Source: Theobroma cacao
Lineage: Eukaryota; Streptophyta; Magnoliopsida; Malvales; Malvaceae
Assembly (NCBI RefSeq): GCF_000208745.1
Contig: NC_030855.1
Span: 16,989,952-17,053,951, forward strand
Direction of reading: 5' to 3'
DNA: 64,000 bases
In this document: positions 50,176 through 61,500 of the stretch, piece by piece
Layout: each line of letters begins with the position of its first letter
How positions within the stretch are numbered: the stretch's first letter is position 1
The notes under the pieces: model-generated
Told to the model about the DNA's origin: nothing
Database searches by the model: none
Seen by the model: only the letters and a program-made list of their open reading frames with translations
Position numbers and translations under genes: made by a program

Positions 50176-52160
50176 TTTTTCAGCCAGATCAAAACTATCA
50201 AATCAAATCAAATGAATCTGTCAATCGAATGAATCATTCTATTTTTTGTGTTTCTCTTTCGTCATGCCAACAGTCGATCACTGCCAAAAGGAAAATCATC
50301 TTTAATAAAGTCGAAAGGAAATAGGCGAAGAGAGATTAAAGAATCAAGGAATGCTAGGAGTGGAAAGTAAAGAATTGAAAGAATTGAAGGGAAAGGTGGC
50401 GTTTGGAAAGGAAGAAAATGAGTGAGAAAGGGAAAGAAAAATAAAAGAATGGAATTTAGGAGAAAAGGGAAAATTCAACGCGAGGACCGTTAGGTTTTGT
50501 TTTGGTGCTGATTCGGCTTTCGCGTGTGTGTTTACATTTTCTTTTCTCTGTTATAATCTCTGGCTTTGGAGATTTTGGGATTTATTATACGTACGGCGAT
50601 TTGAATTAGAATTTATTTACCGGTGTGTTTGATCTTAATCTTAGTTTATTGAAAATTTTGACGTAATATTTTAGAAGAATTTTAAATTATTGAAAAAATT
50701 ATATATTTTTATTTTAAATAAAATAAATTAATTATTATTAATTAAAATATTATTTATTTATTTTATATCACATCACTTTAATTTAATATTGATATATGAA
50801 AATGAAAATGTCACATACTTGTTTAATTATATTACATCATCGTCATCTATTATAATATATTAATATATATATTAATAATAAATAATATTTTAATCAATAA
50901 CCATTAAATAACTAATAATTAAAATAATTTATTTAATTAAAAATAAAAATATAAAACTTGATTGAATTAATAAAAAATTTAAAATTTATTTAAATTTTTG
51001 TAAATATGGTTCAAACACTTTTTTAGAATTCATTATATTGAAAGTTTTTTGACATTTTCTTAATTATTTATTTTACATGGCCGATTGGTTAAATTATTTA
51101 AAAAAATTTCATATATTTTTTGTAGTTCTCATTTTTTCCAAATAAGAATCCTTGTAGCTAACCAGCCCTTTTAATTATTCAAAAAAAAAAGTAAATAGCC
51201 CTTTTTAATTATACCAAAAACAAATAAATAGGCCTTTTAAGCCAAAAATATTTTGGACCAACCATTTAGTTGACGAGAAAATGAAACCTCAAATTGTCCA
51301 TTGGATTTCAATCCTCAAGTTAACTGAAGGTCCATCCTCTAGCTAGCTTGTAAAACTTTGAGACAAAGTTTACAAATGCATTGAATTATTCGAACAGTTG
51401 AGCTTCTTTTTCTTTCATAAATATTAAGTTGGTGGGAGGCATTTCCAACTTTAATTCTAGTCACTAACTGACAGCTCAAACGAGATACTCTGCAATAGTA
51501 ATAGCACATGAGTTTGAAGTGGACGTATTGCCTGATAGCTTTACAGAATTCAGTGTTTCTCCCAACCATTCTCTTTATATAATGAATTGGAAAATCCTTA
51601 GGTAGTTGACTATTGTTCGTTATCTTACTCCTTGTAACTTTTAATACGAAGTTTTTGATGCATCCAATTGTCTTATCTGCTGTTTGATTTTCAGTTAGAG
51701 AAGGAAATGAAAATGGCCAGCATTTTTGAGTTGCAGCTGAGCTAGTTAATCAGCTACTCACGCGCGGCACGCATGCTCTGACTAAAGATGGATGTTTTAT
51801 CAGGAAACCTGTAAATCCCAAGTTGAAACAATCTTTTCCTTCCTTGAATAATTAATGCACATGTTGTTGCCTGGAAGCCTCAAATTCTACTTTACTCGAC
51901 ATTAGAAATAGGTTGTGCCCGCAAACACAAAGCCAATTTGGCAAGGGCATCAAAAGGAAGTGGGTCTGCTCTGCTCTGCTCGCCAGGCAAAGAAAGGAAA
52001 ATGGAACATGCTACATTACTTGCAATAAAGAGAACTACCCGGTTTCTCTCCTTTTTCTGCCTCTTGCCGGTAATGAGGTATCTTTCCTTACATCTGGCCC
52101 TTGCTGTCTAGAACTTTCCTGTTTTAATCCATTAGTATAAATTTTTTCTTTTACCTCTAT
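50176..52160. other. Sorting-nexin promoter, then AT-rich intergenic DNA
   Basis: The first 400 bases are the probable promoter and leader of the minus-strand sorting nexin. The remainder is AT-rich to about 51240, then mixed. No gene-like frame; 51339-51569 and 51913-52140 are unsupported. Confidence 0.5.
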
Positions 52161-52169
52161 GATCCCAAT

Positions 52170-53243
52170 CAAGGACGGAACTAGTTAATTTTATTAAGGG
52201 TCAAAAGCTAAAAAAAAATAAAAGTTAAAAATTTTTAAAATTAATATATTGAACTTCACCATTAATAATAAAAAAATTTATAATAGATAATAATTTTATA
52301 TAATATATAAATCAAAAGAAATAAAAAGAAAAAAACTTATAATAGTGTTGTAAAAAAGTTTTGTTTGACGATGGTAATATTTTTTTTAATATAAATAACT
52401 AAATTATTTATAAGAAATTTATCATTCATTTTATTTTCAAATCTTGTCTTTCTCAATATAAACGACTAAAATATTAATATTGTCAACATCTAATATTTTT
52501 ATTTTATTATGTTTAAGTTTGTAATACTAAATATTAAATTATAATGCATAAACTATAAATAGTTAAATACGACATATAGAATTAATAATTTTTTCTTATA
52601 CTCAAGATAATTTTCTTTCAACTAAATATAAAATATAAAGCACATTAAAAATATATACTCAAGATAATTTTTTTTATATGATTAAGATTAATAAAAAAAT
52701 AACATATTAGTGAAATTTTGAACAACAACTAATAACGCAATACTAGAACTTATATTTGAAAATTACATATACAATAATTTTTGAATTTTTAAAAATTAAA
52801 ATTATTAAAAATAAAATTCACATAACAAAAAAAAGAAACCATGACAAGTAAGAGGTATAACCTATATAACAAAAAAAATGTGGTTGATGATTTATAGAAA
52901 TTTTAAAAAAAAATCTATAGAAATTTAAAATATATGAGCAAATAGAATATAATTAAAAAATAAATAAATAATATAAATAAAAATTTTACTTTTTTATAAT
53001 TTCACAATACAAAGATAAAAAAGAAAAGAGAAAAAGATGAGTGAAGAACTTTTAAAAATTTAAAAAAATTAAGAATTTAAGTAAAATTGAATGGACTTGT
53101 AAAGTCATTTATTATTTTTAAATTATATTAATTATTTATTAATAAATTATTTTAAAAAAATTATTAAAAAATATATAACATATAAAAAGTTTCAAAAAGT
53201 TTGAGGGGCCATGGCCCCCCACTACAAAGGGACGCTCCGCCCC
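52170..53243. mobile_element. Non-autonomous TIR element with 9-bp target-site duplication
   Basis: The left terminus CAAGGACGGAACTAG (52170) and right terminus (reverse complement GGGGCGGAGCGTCCC, ending 53243) are imperfect inverted repeats. The element is bracketed by GATCCCAAT (52161-52169) and GATCTCAAT (53244-53252), a nine-base duplication with one mismatch. A nine-base duplication is characteristic of Mutator-like elements. Near the right end is the palindromic GGGGCCATGGCCCC (53207-53220 region). The interior is AT-rich and non-coding. A diverged relative lies at 7758-8785. Confidence 0.6.
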
Positions 53244-53252
53244 GATCTCAAT

Positions 53253-54185
53253 TCAAAGGGCTAGACTCAGCCCATAATCTAATTGACCGATTGTGATTTA
53301 ACTTTGGTATGGTTTAGGCTCAAAGTGCACATGTCAGCGTTGTAACCTTTCCTGACATAAAACTCTTTACTTGCCTTCTAGTTTTTCCTTGGGTAGAAGT
53401 ATTATCTCTCTTAGAAGCTAAAATTACTTAACATCACATCAAAAACAATATACAAGAATGCTAAATCAGTCGAAATTCCGAGACTAAAAACTAAATTGAC
53501 AAATATTAACTCCAAATATATCATTTTTTATATATAATTCTTTAAAAAAACTTTTAAATTATTTAAATTAAATTTCATTTTTTATTATGTTAAATAAAAT
53601 CTTTATATTTTTCTTTTAAATCAAATAAACTCTTTAATTTTATAATTAAAGATTAATTAATTGACATTAATTAAAATATTATTTATTATTTATATATTTA
53701 TTTAATGTATGGTAAAAAATATTACCTGATTACATTATAAAGTTATATTAATATATCATGTTATCATTTATTTTGACATATTGCGTGATATGAAATAATA
53801 ATTAATATTTGATTAATAATAAATAATCGATTTATTTGATTTAAAATAAAAATTTTATTTAATACAATAAAAAATAAAAAATTATTAAAATAATTTAAAA
53901 ACTTTTTCCAGGTATTTATGTCCTTATATTATTTTGCCTAATTTACAGCTCATTTAGCATTACCCAGAATTATAAGCACTGAAAAATATCGAAATTGTGT
54001 GCCTTGTGCATGTTATGGAAAAGTGGTTAAAGCCATAAAAATATTGCAGAAAGAATCTCAACATATACTTCCACGGTGAAAGGCAACAAAGGAAGTGAGT
54101 TATTGGAGCATGAAAACAATTTGTTTAGGGGGATTTATTTCGTGCTAAGTACGCAACATTGCAGGTCCCAACCAACCGGGAAGTG
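53253..54185. other. AT-rich intergenic DNA, no gene seen
   Basis: No open frame of substance; it runs into the assembly gap. Confidence 0.5.
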
Positions 54186-54682
54186 NNNNNNNNNNNNNNN
54201 NNNNNNNNNNNNNNNNNNNNNNNNNNNNNNNNNNNNNNNNNNNNNNNNNNNNNNNNNNNNNNNNNNNNNNNNNNNNNNNNNNNNNNNNNNNNNNNNNNNN
54301 NNNNNNNNNNNNNNNNNNNNNNNNNNNNNNNNNNNNNNNNNNNNNNNNNNNNNNNNNNNNNNNNNNNNNNNNNNNNNNNNNNNNNNNNNNNNNNNNNNNN
54401 NNNNNNNNNNNNNNNNNNNNNNNNNNNNNNNNNNNNNNNNNNNNNNNNNNNNNNNNNNNNNNNNNNNNNNNNNNNNNNNNNNNNNNNNNNNNNNNNNNNN
54501 NNNNNNNNNNNNNNNNNNNNNNNNNNNNNNNNNNNNNNNNNNNNNNNNNNNNNNNNNNNNNNNNNNNNNNNNNNNNNNNNNNNNNNNNNNNNNNNNNNNN
54601 NNNNNNNNNNNNNNNNNNNNNNNNNNNNNNNNNNNNNNNNNNNNNNNNNNNNNNNNNNNNNNNNNNNNNNNNNNNNNNNNNN
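54186..54682. other. Assembly gap (497 N)
   Basis: A continuous run of N. The right edge is followed within 20 bases by a (TA)n run, a likely reason for the break. Open frames that span it are meaningless. Confidence 0.99.
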
Positions 54683-54697
54683 AGTTGGTAGGCGAGC

Positions 54698-54701
<4 letters not shown>

Positions 54702-54733
<32 letters not shown>
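54702..54733. repeat. (TA)n microsatellite beside the gap
   Basis: About 16 TA units next to the N run. Confidence 0.85.
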
Positions 54734-54738
<5 letters not shown>

Positions 54739-55637
54739 AAAGTCTCATATTTAAGTTTCTTGATCTCAATCCAATGGTTTTTCTCTTAATTATAAAAGAC
54801 ATAAAAAGCTAATTATATCCATCATAATTCCCATAAATAGGAGCCCTATTATTAGTTGAGTTATTATTCTTTCCTTTTAACCACTCTTTTTCTTAGTAAA
54901 TGTGATTTAATTCTATTACAAATTATACGTCGATATCAATGCCTCTTAGCCTTCCTGTTACTTTTCACCCATGGAGGAGTCCTTATCCTCTTAAACCACA
55001 ATGGAACGCAATTATTGTATTTTCCCTTTTTTTGGTTTTTCCATTTTTTAACATAAATTTTAATCTTCTTTGTTGTTATTTTGTGAAAAATCTATTTAAC
55101 AATCAGTAAAATAGTAAATAAAGGTAATAAAAGCTCAAATTAATTATACATTAAATTATGTTCTTTTATATTGATGTTTTCGTTATTTATTTTGATTTTT
55201 GTATAAAATAAAAATAAAAATGAATAAAAGAAAAAATAATATAAATAATAATAATAACCAAACTAAATTTTAATAATTTATATTTTTACAAAACAAAATA
55301 AAATAAAATAAAATCCACACGTTGCAACATTTCCTCCCTTAGGACAATCAGACACAACCAGCGAAATTTTGTCTTTAAAACACATAAGTTAAACACGACG
55401 TCGTTTTTGTTCAAGTCAGAAGTAGGGCCCACTCAGTCCACACATTCTTTCTCTCTGTTCTATCCAAACAAAGACAAAAGCCAAAAAAACGAAACAAAGA
55501 AAAAAAAAGGAAAGAAAATCCCTTCCACATTCTGTCTTTCAGCTTCTACTATGGTTTTCAAAGCTCACGCGTAAAAAAGGAAAAGAAAATTCAAAACCTC
55601 GATATTATCGAAACCTCTCCGGAGATTCTCTCCGGCG
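54734..55637. other. Upstream region of the PERK gene
   Basis: AT-rich DNA to about 55310, then the probable promoter and leader. It has an ACGACGTCGT palindrome near 55397-55406 and purine-rich repeats around 55480-55520. No separate gene seen. Confidence 0.5.
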
Positions 55638-58600
55638 ATGTCTACACCACCATCTCCGTCACCGACTTCGCCGCCTTCCTCTTCCAACACTACTTCTCCT
55701 CCTGCTGCGCTGCCGCCATCTACTAACACTTCCTCCTCAGTTTCGCCTCCTCCTCCAGCGGCTGCACCTCCAAATGGTACGTCACCAGTTGCGCAGGAGT
55801 CTCCACCGAGCGGGGGCTTGCCGCGTGGAACGTTAGCGGGGCTTATAGTAGGGGTGGGGTTGGGGGCAATAATTGTGCTGATTGGAGTGGGCATTTTCGT
55901 AATTTTTTATAGGAGGAGGAAGAGGAAGCTTGCCCAGAATTATTCTGGGGGTCCTCCTCCTCAAGGGCCTAAAGGTCAGTTAAATAGAATTTTTTTAATT
56001 TTTTAAAAATAATTATAATTTAAGAAGTTGTACTTCTTTATTTAATTGCTTAATGATGGCTGTTTATTAATTCCATTTTTGAGGTATCATTTATCGCAGT
56101 TTGCTTAAAAAATGGGACTTCAGTTTTTTAATATTATTTTTATGAATTCTAGGTTTATTTTTTTAAAAGGTATTAGTTTTGTTTGTATCGTGCGACGATG
56201 TGAAAACTAGAACTGGTCTACATTTCGTCAACTTTTTATTTATTTGTTTCTATATTGGTGTTTTGGATATAAGATTTTTGGTTTACTATAGTGAATCTTG
56301 AGTTTCTTGGTCAGTATTTTATATTATTTAATTGGGTTTGCTATGAACCTTTGATTTTTTTTGGTTTAATTTATATCTAGGAGCCTGCATTTTTATGTCA
56401 TATTTTTCTTTTGGAGTTAACCTGAATAAATTGACAGAGAAGATCAGAAGAATGCTGCTTGAATGTTTATAAAGTTCTGGTTGAAAGTTGTCATGAATTT
56501 GTAAGCTGTTGTAGTCTTGCGTTGAGTAAGATGTGGGGGTGTCAGTTTTATTGTTCTTGTCATCGTGGTGATAACCCAATGTTTCCATATTAATTTGCAA
56601 TTTGCATATTCAAACCATTTATACAATAATAGAATGAGAATTATTCTATTCAACTTTCAAAACCATCAGTGAACATATTTGGTGTTGGGGTATCTCTCTC
56701 CTTCTCTCAAAAGACATGCACACATGCAGACATTCGTGCCCACACACGAGCACATACATCCACATGCACACACATATACACATACACACTCTGGTAGTGA
56801 AGTGAAGTGGTCAACCAGTATTGACACTTTGACAATTTTATCGGTGGTGCTGTGAAATAAATAATAATCTGGAAGTTCCTTTCTGATGATGTTTGAGGAG
56901 CAGAAAATGACATATTGAAGGTTGTTTATGCGCCTGTATTTTGATTCAGTCAAGGCATTAGTGTTTTTCATTCTTGTATGATATGTTTTCAGCTGGACAG
57001 TTAGTCTGCTTTCTGATTATAGTCTAAGGTGGAATAAAACAAACAAATGATCCAACATTCTAAAATTTATAGAATTTATGCTAATTCTTGCATGCTTGTT
57101 ATACGTCCAGTTGACCCTCAGCATTGGCAGCATAATGCTCCTCAAGTTGCTGGTCTGCCAAAGCCTACACCTCCACCAGGAATTGCACCACATCTTCACC
57201 AGCCACTGGTGAGTGAATATGCTTCTGCTGAACCTCCTTCAACAAGTACTAGTTTGGGCTTTGAGAAACCGTCACATCCATTAGCTTCCCCAGGAATGGG
57301 CATAGGACATTCCCTGGGAACATTTACTTATGAAGACTTGGCATTGGCAACGGATAATTTTTCTGATCCCAACCTCATTGGTCAAGGAGGTTTTGGTTAT
57401 GTCCACAAGGGAGTACTAAAAAACGGGAAAGTAGTTGCAGTTAAGCAGTTAAAAGCTGGAAGTGGACAGGGTGAGCGTGAATTTCAAGCAGAGGTTGACA
57501 TCATTAGCCGTGTGCATCACAGACATCTTGTTTCACTAGTTGGATACTGCATCACTGGAGACAAGAGATTGCTTGTTTATGAGTTTGTTCCAAATAACAC
57601 ATTAGAGTTTCATTTACATGGTGAGTCATTTTGGTGGTTAAATTTTTCTCCCACCCCACCTGGTGTGAGAAGATGAACATGTCCATAAAAGACAAAAAAA
57701 AGAAGATAAACATTGTGGTTCTAATCTTAATATATATGTTTTATCTTGTTTTAAGTATTTGCTTATTTTACTGATATTATGTCTCTTTTGAAAATTTGGC
57801 AAAGTTTGCAAACTTATGTTCCTGGTATCTTTCTTTTCATTCTATCTGGGTGCTTTGAGGGATTTTGAAGAATTTAATTCAAATGATTTTTGATACCTTG
57901 TGTTCTGAATCAAACTCTATGTCAGTCATGAAATATTATATTTTTTGAAATGCTGAAAATGCAATAAATTTATTGTATATGGAGGTGGATAATCATACTG
58001 CTATTTTTGAGCTTGCTCAGGATGGTGCTTAGCAACAAAAGAAATAAATGGTTAAACATTGTATGTGTTTTGTTCTTAGGAATGAATAATACTTGATAAA
58101 GCTTTTGAAAAATTCATAACTCGAGCTAAAGAAAAGTTACGAAGTTGAAAAAAGAAATATGTGACGTACTCGTGCAGAAGGGAAACATATAGGAATAATA
58201 AAGATTATGCACTTCTTCTTGCATATGGTGGATAATTAATAGATTAAGTCATATACTTATATGTGAAACAAAAAGTGTTTTTTTAATACTAACTGGTTCT
58301 TCAATGGGCATAGAGGACAGAAGTATGAAATTGAGATCACAACTTAGACTAAGGGTGTATAGCTGTATATGCATCTCTTAACTATGATAGTTTGGTTTTA
58401 ACTGGATGGAAAATGATGCATGCAGGAAAAGACAGGCCGGTTATGAACTGGTCAACCAGATTGAAAATTGCTCTGGGTGCAGCTAAAGGATTGGCGTATC
58501 TGCATGAAGACTGTGAGGATTCTTTACTCATCTACTTTAAGCACTTTCCAGTTTCTAGTCTCACAGTTTCTACTTTTCTCCCACTAAACATAAATATATA

Positions 58601-60494
58601 ATCAGGTCAGCCCAAGATCATACATCGTGATATCAAGGCAGCTAACATTCTTCTTGATAATGGCTTTGAGGCAAAGGTATTCTTTCAGTTTTTGAAATTG
58701 AATGGTATTATTATGTAGCCACTAGGTTAATTTATTCCTTTGCCTCCTGAGTACGAAGAAAAGTTCATTATGTATGTCATATCAGCTCTTTGGATGTCAC
58801 CTTGAAAAAATAAGCTGTTGATTGCATGATACTTTAACAAGCAAATCATCCTTTAGATTGAAACACTGAATAGAAAATGAATTTGATCATAAGAGGTTTT
58901 AAAGATACTTTAGGTTAACTTTGTTCTGAATGTGTTGCTGTAAAGAAAGCTTATTTTTAATTTGAGTGGCCTAAGTTTTGTACATCTTTTTGAATGCAAT
59001 TAATTCACTTGAACTTGTTTTTTTCAGGTTGCAGATTTTGGACTTGCAAAGTATTCTTTAGATACTGATACTCATGTCTCCACTCGAGTAATGGGAACTT
59101 TTGGGTAATATGCGTATTTTCTCTTGTTCCCTCATAACAGTTGATATTGTTGCAAAAATTGAAGAACTTTGGCTTAGCCCTTGCATTTTGCATTAGATTT
59201 TCTTTAATCTATAGTCTGTAAAAATTTTATACATCTCTTCTGAAAAGAATGCACATTTGCAGTTACATGGCTCCAGAGTATGCCTCCAGTGGGAAGCTCA
59301 CTGAGAAGTCAGACGTTTTCTCCTTTGGGATTGTGCTTCTGGAGTTGATTACTGGACGCCGCCCTGTTGATAAAGCTCAGCCTTTCTTTGATGACAGCAT
59401 AGTTGATTGGGTCTGTATTCCTTTTTTGGTATTAATCAGTTCATTGTAATGTAAATAATAATCAAGTCAATCATGCATTTTGCTGGTTTTAAGTGATTCC
59501 TTATGTTAAAAGGGGTGATTTTTATATGCTTTAAATGCTCAAAACCAAAGTTCAGGCCTGCACTAGGACAGGCAAATGCCAGATCTTCTCTATCAAACTC
59601 CAATGGCCTCCCAACCCCTTGTCTCAAATCCGTATGTAATAGTGCTTTTCCTGGCATGGGATGAATAACAGATCCTTTTATTGAATTCTAGGCAAGGCCT
59701 TTGCTCTCACAGGCTTTGGAACAAGGAAATTTTGATGCATTTGTGGATCCAAGGTTGCAGAAGGACTATGACTCCAGTGAACTGACTCAAATGGTTGCTT
59801 GTGCTGCAGCCTGTGTGCGTCATTCAGCAAGGCATCGCCCACGGATGAGCCAGGTTCTTTGAGTAACTGCTTAATATTAGTTTTGGTCCTTAATTAACAC
59901 TTTTCATTTTATCAATTAGATAAAAATTCTAGAGTTGAATGGTTAGTCCTTCTGAGGCATGGTAACATATCGCCACTTGAAAAAGTTAATAATTGGTATT
60001 TATTATAACATATTGAACCTCTAGATTTATTTTAATCCTTTGGAATGTTTTCTTCTTTTAATTTATAGCATCTGCATGTTCCAAATCAATGGAAATTTGT
60101 TGAGGCCGAGATATTTTAATTTGACAATGCACGACTTTGGACTGTATGCTGGCATGTAACTGTATGCTGTCACTTTACCAAGCAGATAGCTCGAACTCTG
60201 GAAGGAAATATGTCTCTGGATGATCTAAATGAGGGAATCACACCTGGGCACAGCACAGTGTTCAGTTCTTATGGAAGTTCTGATTACAGCGCAACTCAAT
60301 ATAAGGAAGACATAAAGAAGTTCCGGAAGATGGCACTTGAAAGCCAAGAGCTTGGTAGTAGTGAATACAGTGGGCACACCAGTGACTATGGTCTCAACCC
60401 ATCTAGCTCCAGCACTGAAGGCCAACATACTACCCAAGAGATGGATACGTCGAAAGTGGAGAAAGAAAGCAAAGACGTTAGTGGAAGCTCGTGA
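55638..60494 (+). CDS. PERK: Proline-rich extensin-like receptor kinase (PERK family)
   Basis: Eight exons (55638-55974, 57111-57620, 58426-58512, 58606-58676, 59028-59104, 59263-59410, 59692-59853, 60186-60494) give an exact frame of 566 residues. The short extracellular part (1-64) is Pro/Ser/Thr-rich with SPPP-type clusters, and no separate signal peptide is evident. A single membrane segment spans about 66-90 and is followed by a YRRRKRK stop-transfer motif. A Pro-rich juxtamembrane region runs to about 180. The kinase domain (about 195-470) has [11 protein letters not shown], Lys224 (VAVK), HRDIKAAN with Asp320, DFG at 338-340, [29 protein letters not shown] and the RPRMSQ motif. The Ser-rich tail ends SKDVSGSS. 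PERKs sense wall status at the plasma membrane. Adjacency to RAB7 and nearness to eL37 suggest the PERK15 orthologue, but subtype is not certain. Confidence 0.93.
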
Positions 60495-61500
60495 CAATCT
60501 ATTGCAAATTGTTTGGAAAGAGTCTATTCTTTTACCATCAAGCTTTTTCATTGTTGCCTTGTTTGCCAATTTGGGGGAAAGGAAATATGAGATCCCTGGG
60601 CCGAATAGATGAGATTTGTTTGAGATGCATTCCTCCCCTGCCCAGGTCTTTGGTTTTCATCTGCTATCGGAAAAGTCAGTTAAAGTAGAATGGTAGCCAT
60701 AATGAAGTCAGGATTTGGGTTTTGAGGATTGGGTGGATTTTGTGAATTCCACCGGAAGATGCATCGATTTCAAGTAGTGTGTGATTATTATTCAGAGTTG
60801 GCTGAACCTCTATTGCCTGTATAGTTGTTGTAGTAATACCAATACTAGTTCACGGCAAGAAGTTAACTGTTGTATCAATTTCTGTAGCTGAGCTTCAATG
60901 AATTGCAACATTGTTTCATTATACTGTGCTCTAGCCACGCGAATCCTGACTTTTTATCATACAGTGGGGGGTAGAATTCTGTAAATATCATAAACAGTGG
61001 TTTCATCTTTGTTCTTAGGGGCTGCAATCGCAGGGGAGGCAAAGGCAGGGTGCTGCAATGGGGGGCTGTCGTATCGCATTGGACCTCTGATTTCCCACCA
61101 CATCTCGGCCCCCCTTGATGGTTAGTCAAATTCGGACATGGTCATCTCACAAACATGTTTATGTATTAGACAAATAAAACGAACCGTCCAAGTGAAATAA
61201 TATAAAATCCAAGGTCTAATGGAATGATTACCTAACGGCCATGGCCAAAACGAATGTAAATTCAACAAATAAAAAAGGGCATTTTTGGAATATTCTCAAC
61301 CGTCGGTCTTTGTTTGTGCTGCGCATTTGACAACTTGAGTGGCTGAAAACTATATCAATTTCGTTCTCTGGGCAAAACAAATCAAATTAATCAACCATCC
61401 AAAATTTCTCTCAAATCGAAGATAAACAAAATAAATTAAGCAAAATCCCACAGTTTTCTACAATTATTCAAACGATTTTTAAATTCTCAAATCCGATCCC
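60495..61500. other. PERK 3' flank and RAB7 promoter
   Basis: PERK 3' untranslated region to about 60950, then intergenic DNA and the RAB7 upstream region. The minus-strand frame at 60875-61129 shows no protein features. Confidence 0.55.

Noticed and set aside
54076..54802. Long open frames of about 190-237 codons on both strands.
   Set aside because: They are open only because the 497 N cannot contain stop codons.
55565..55894. 109-codon minus-strand Gly-rich frame.
   Set aside because: Antisense shadow of the Pro/Ser-rich first exon of the PERK gene.
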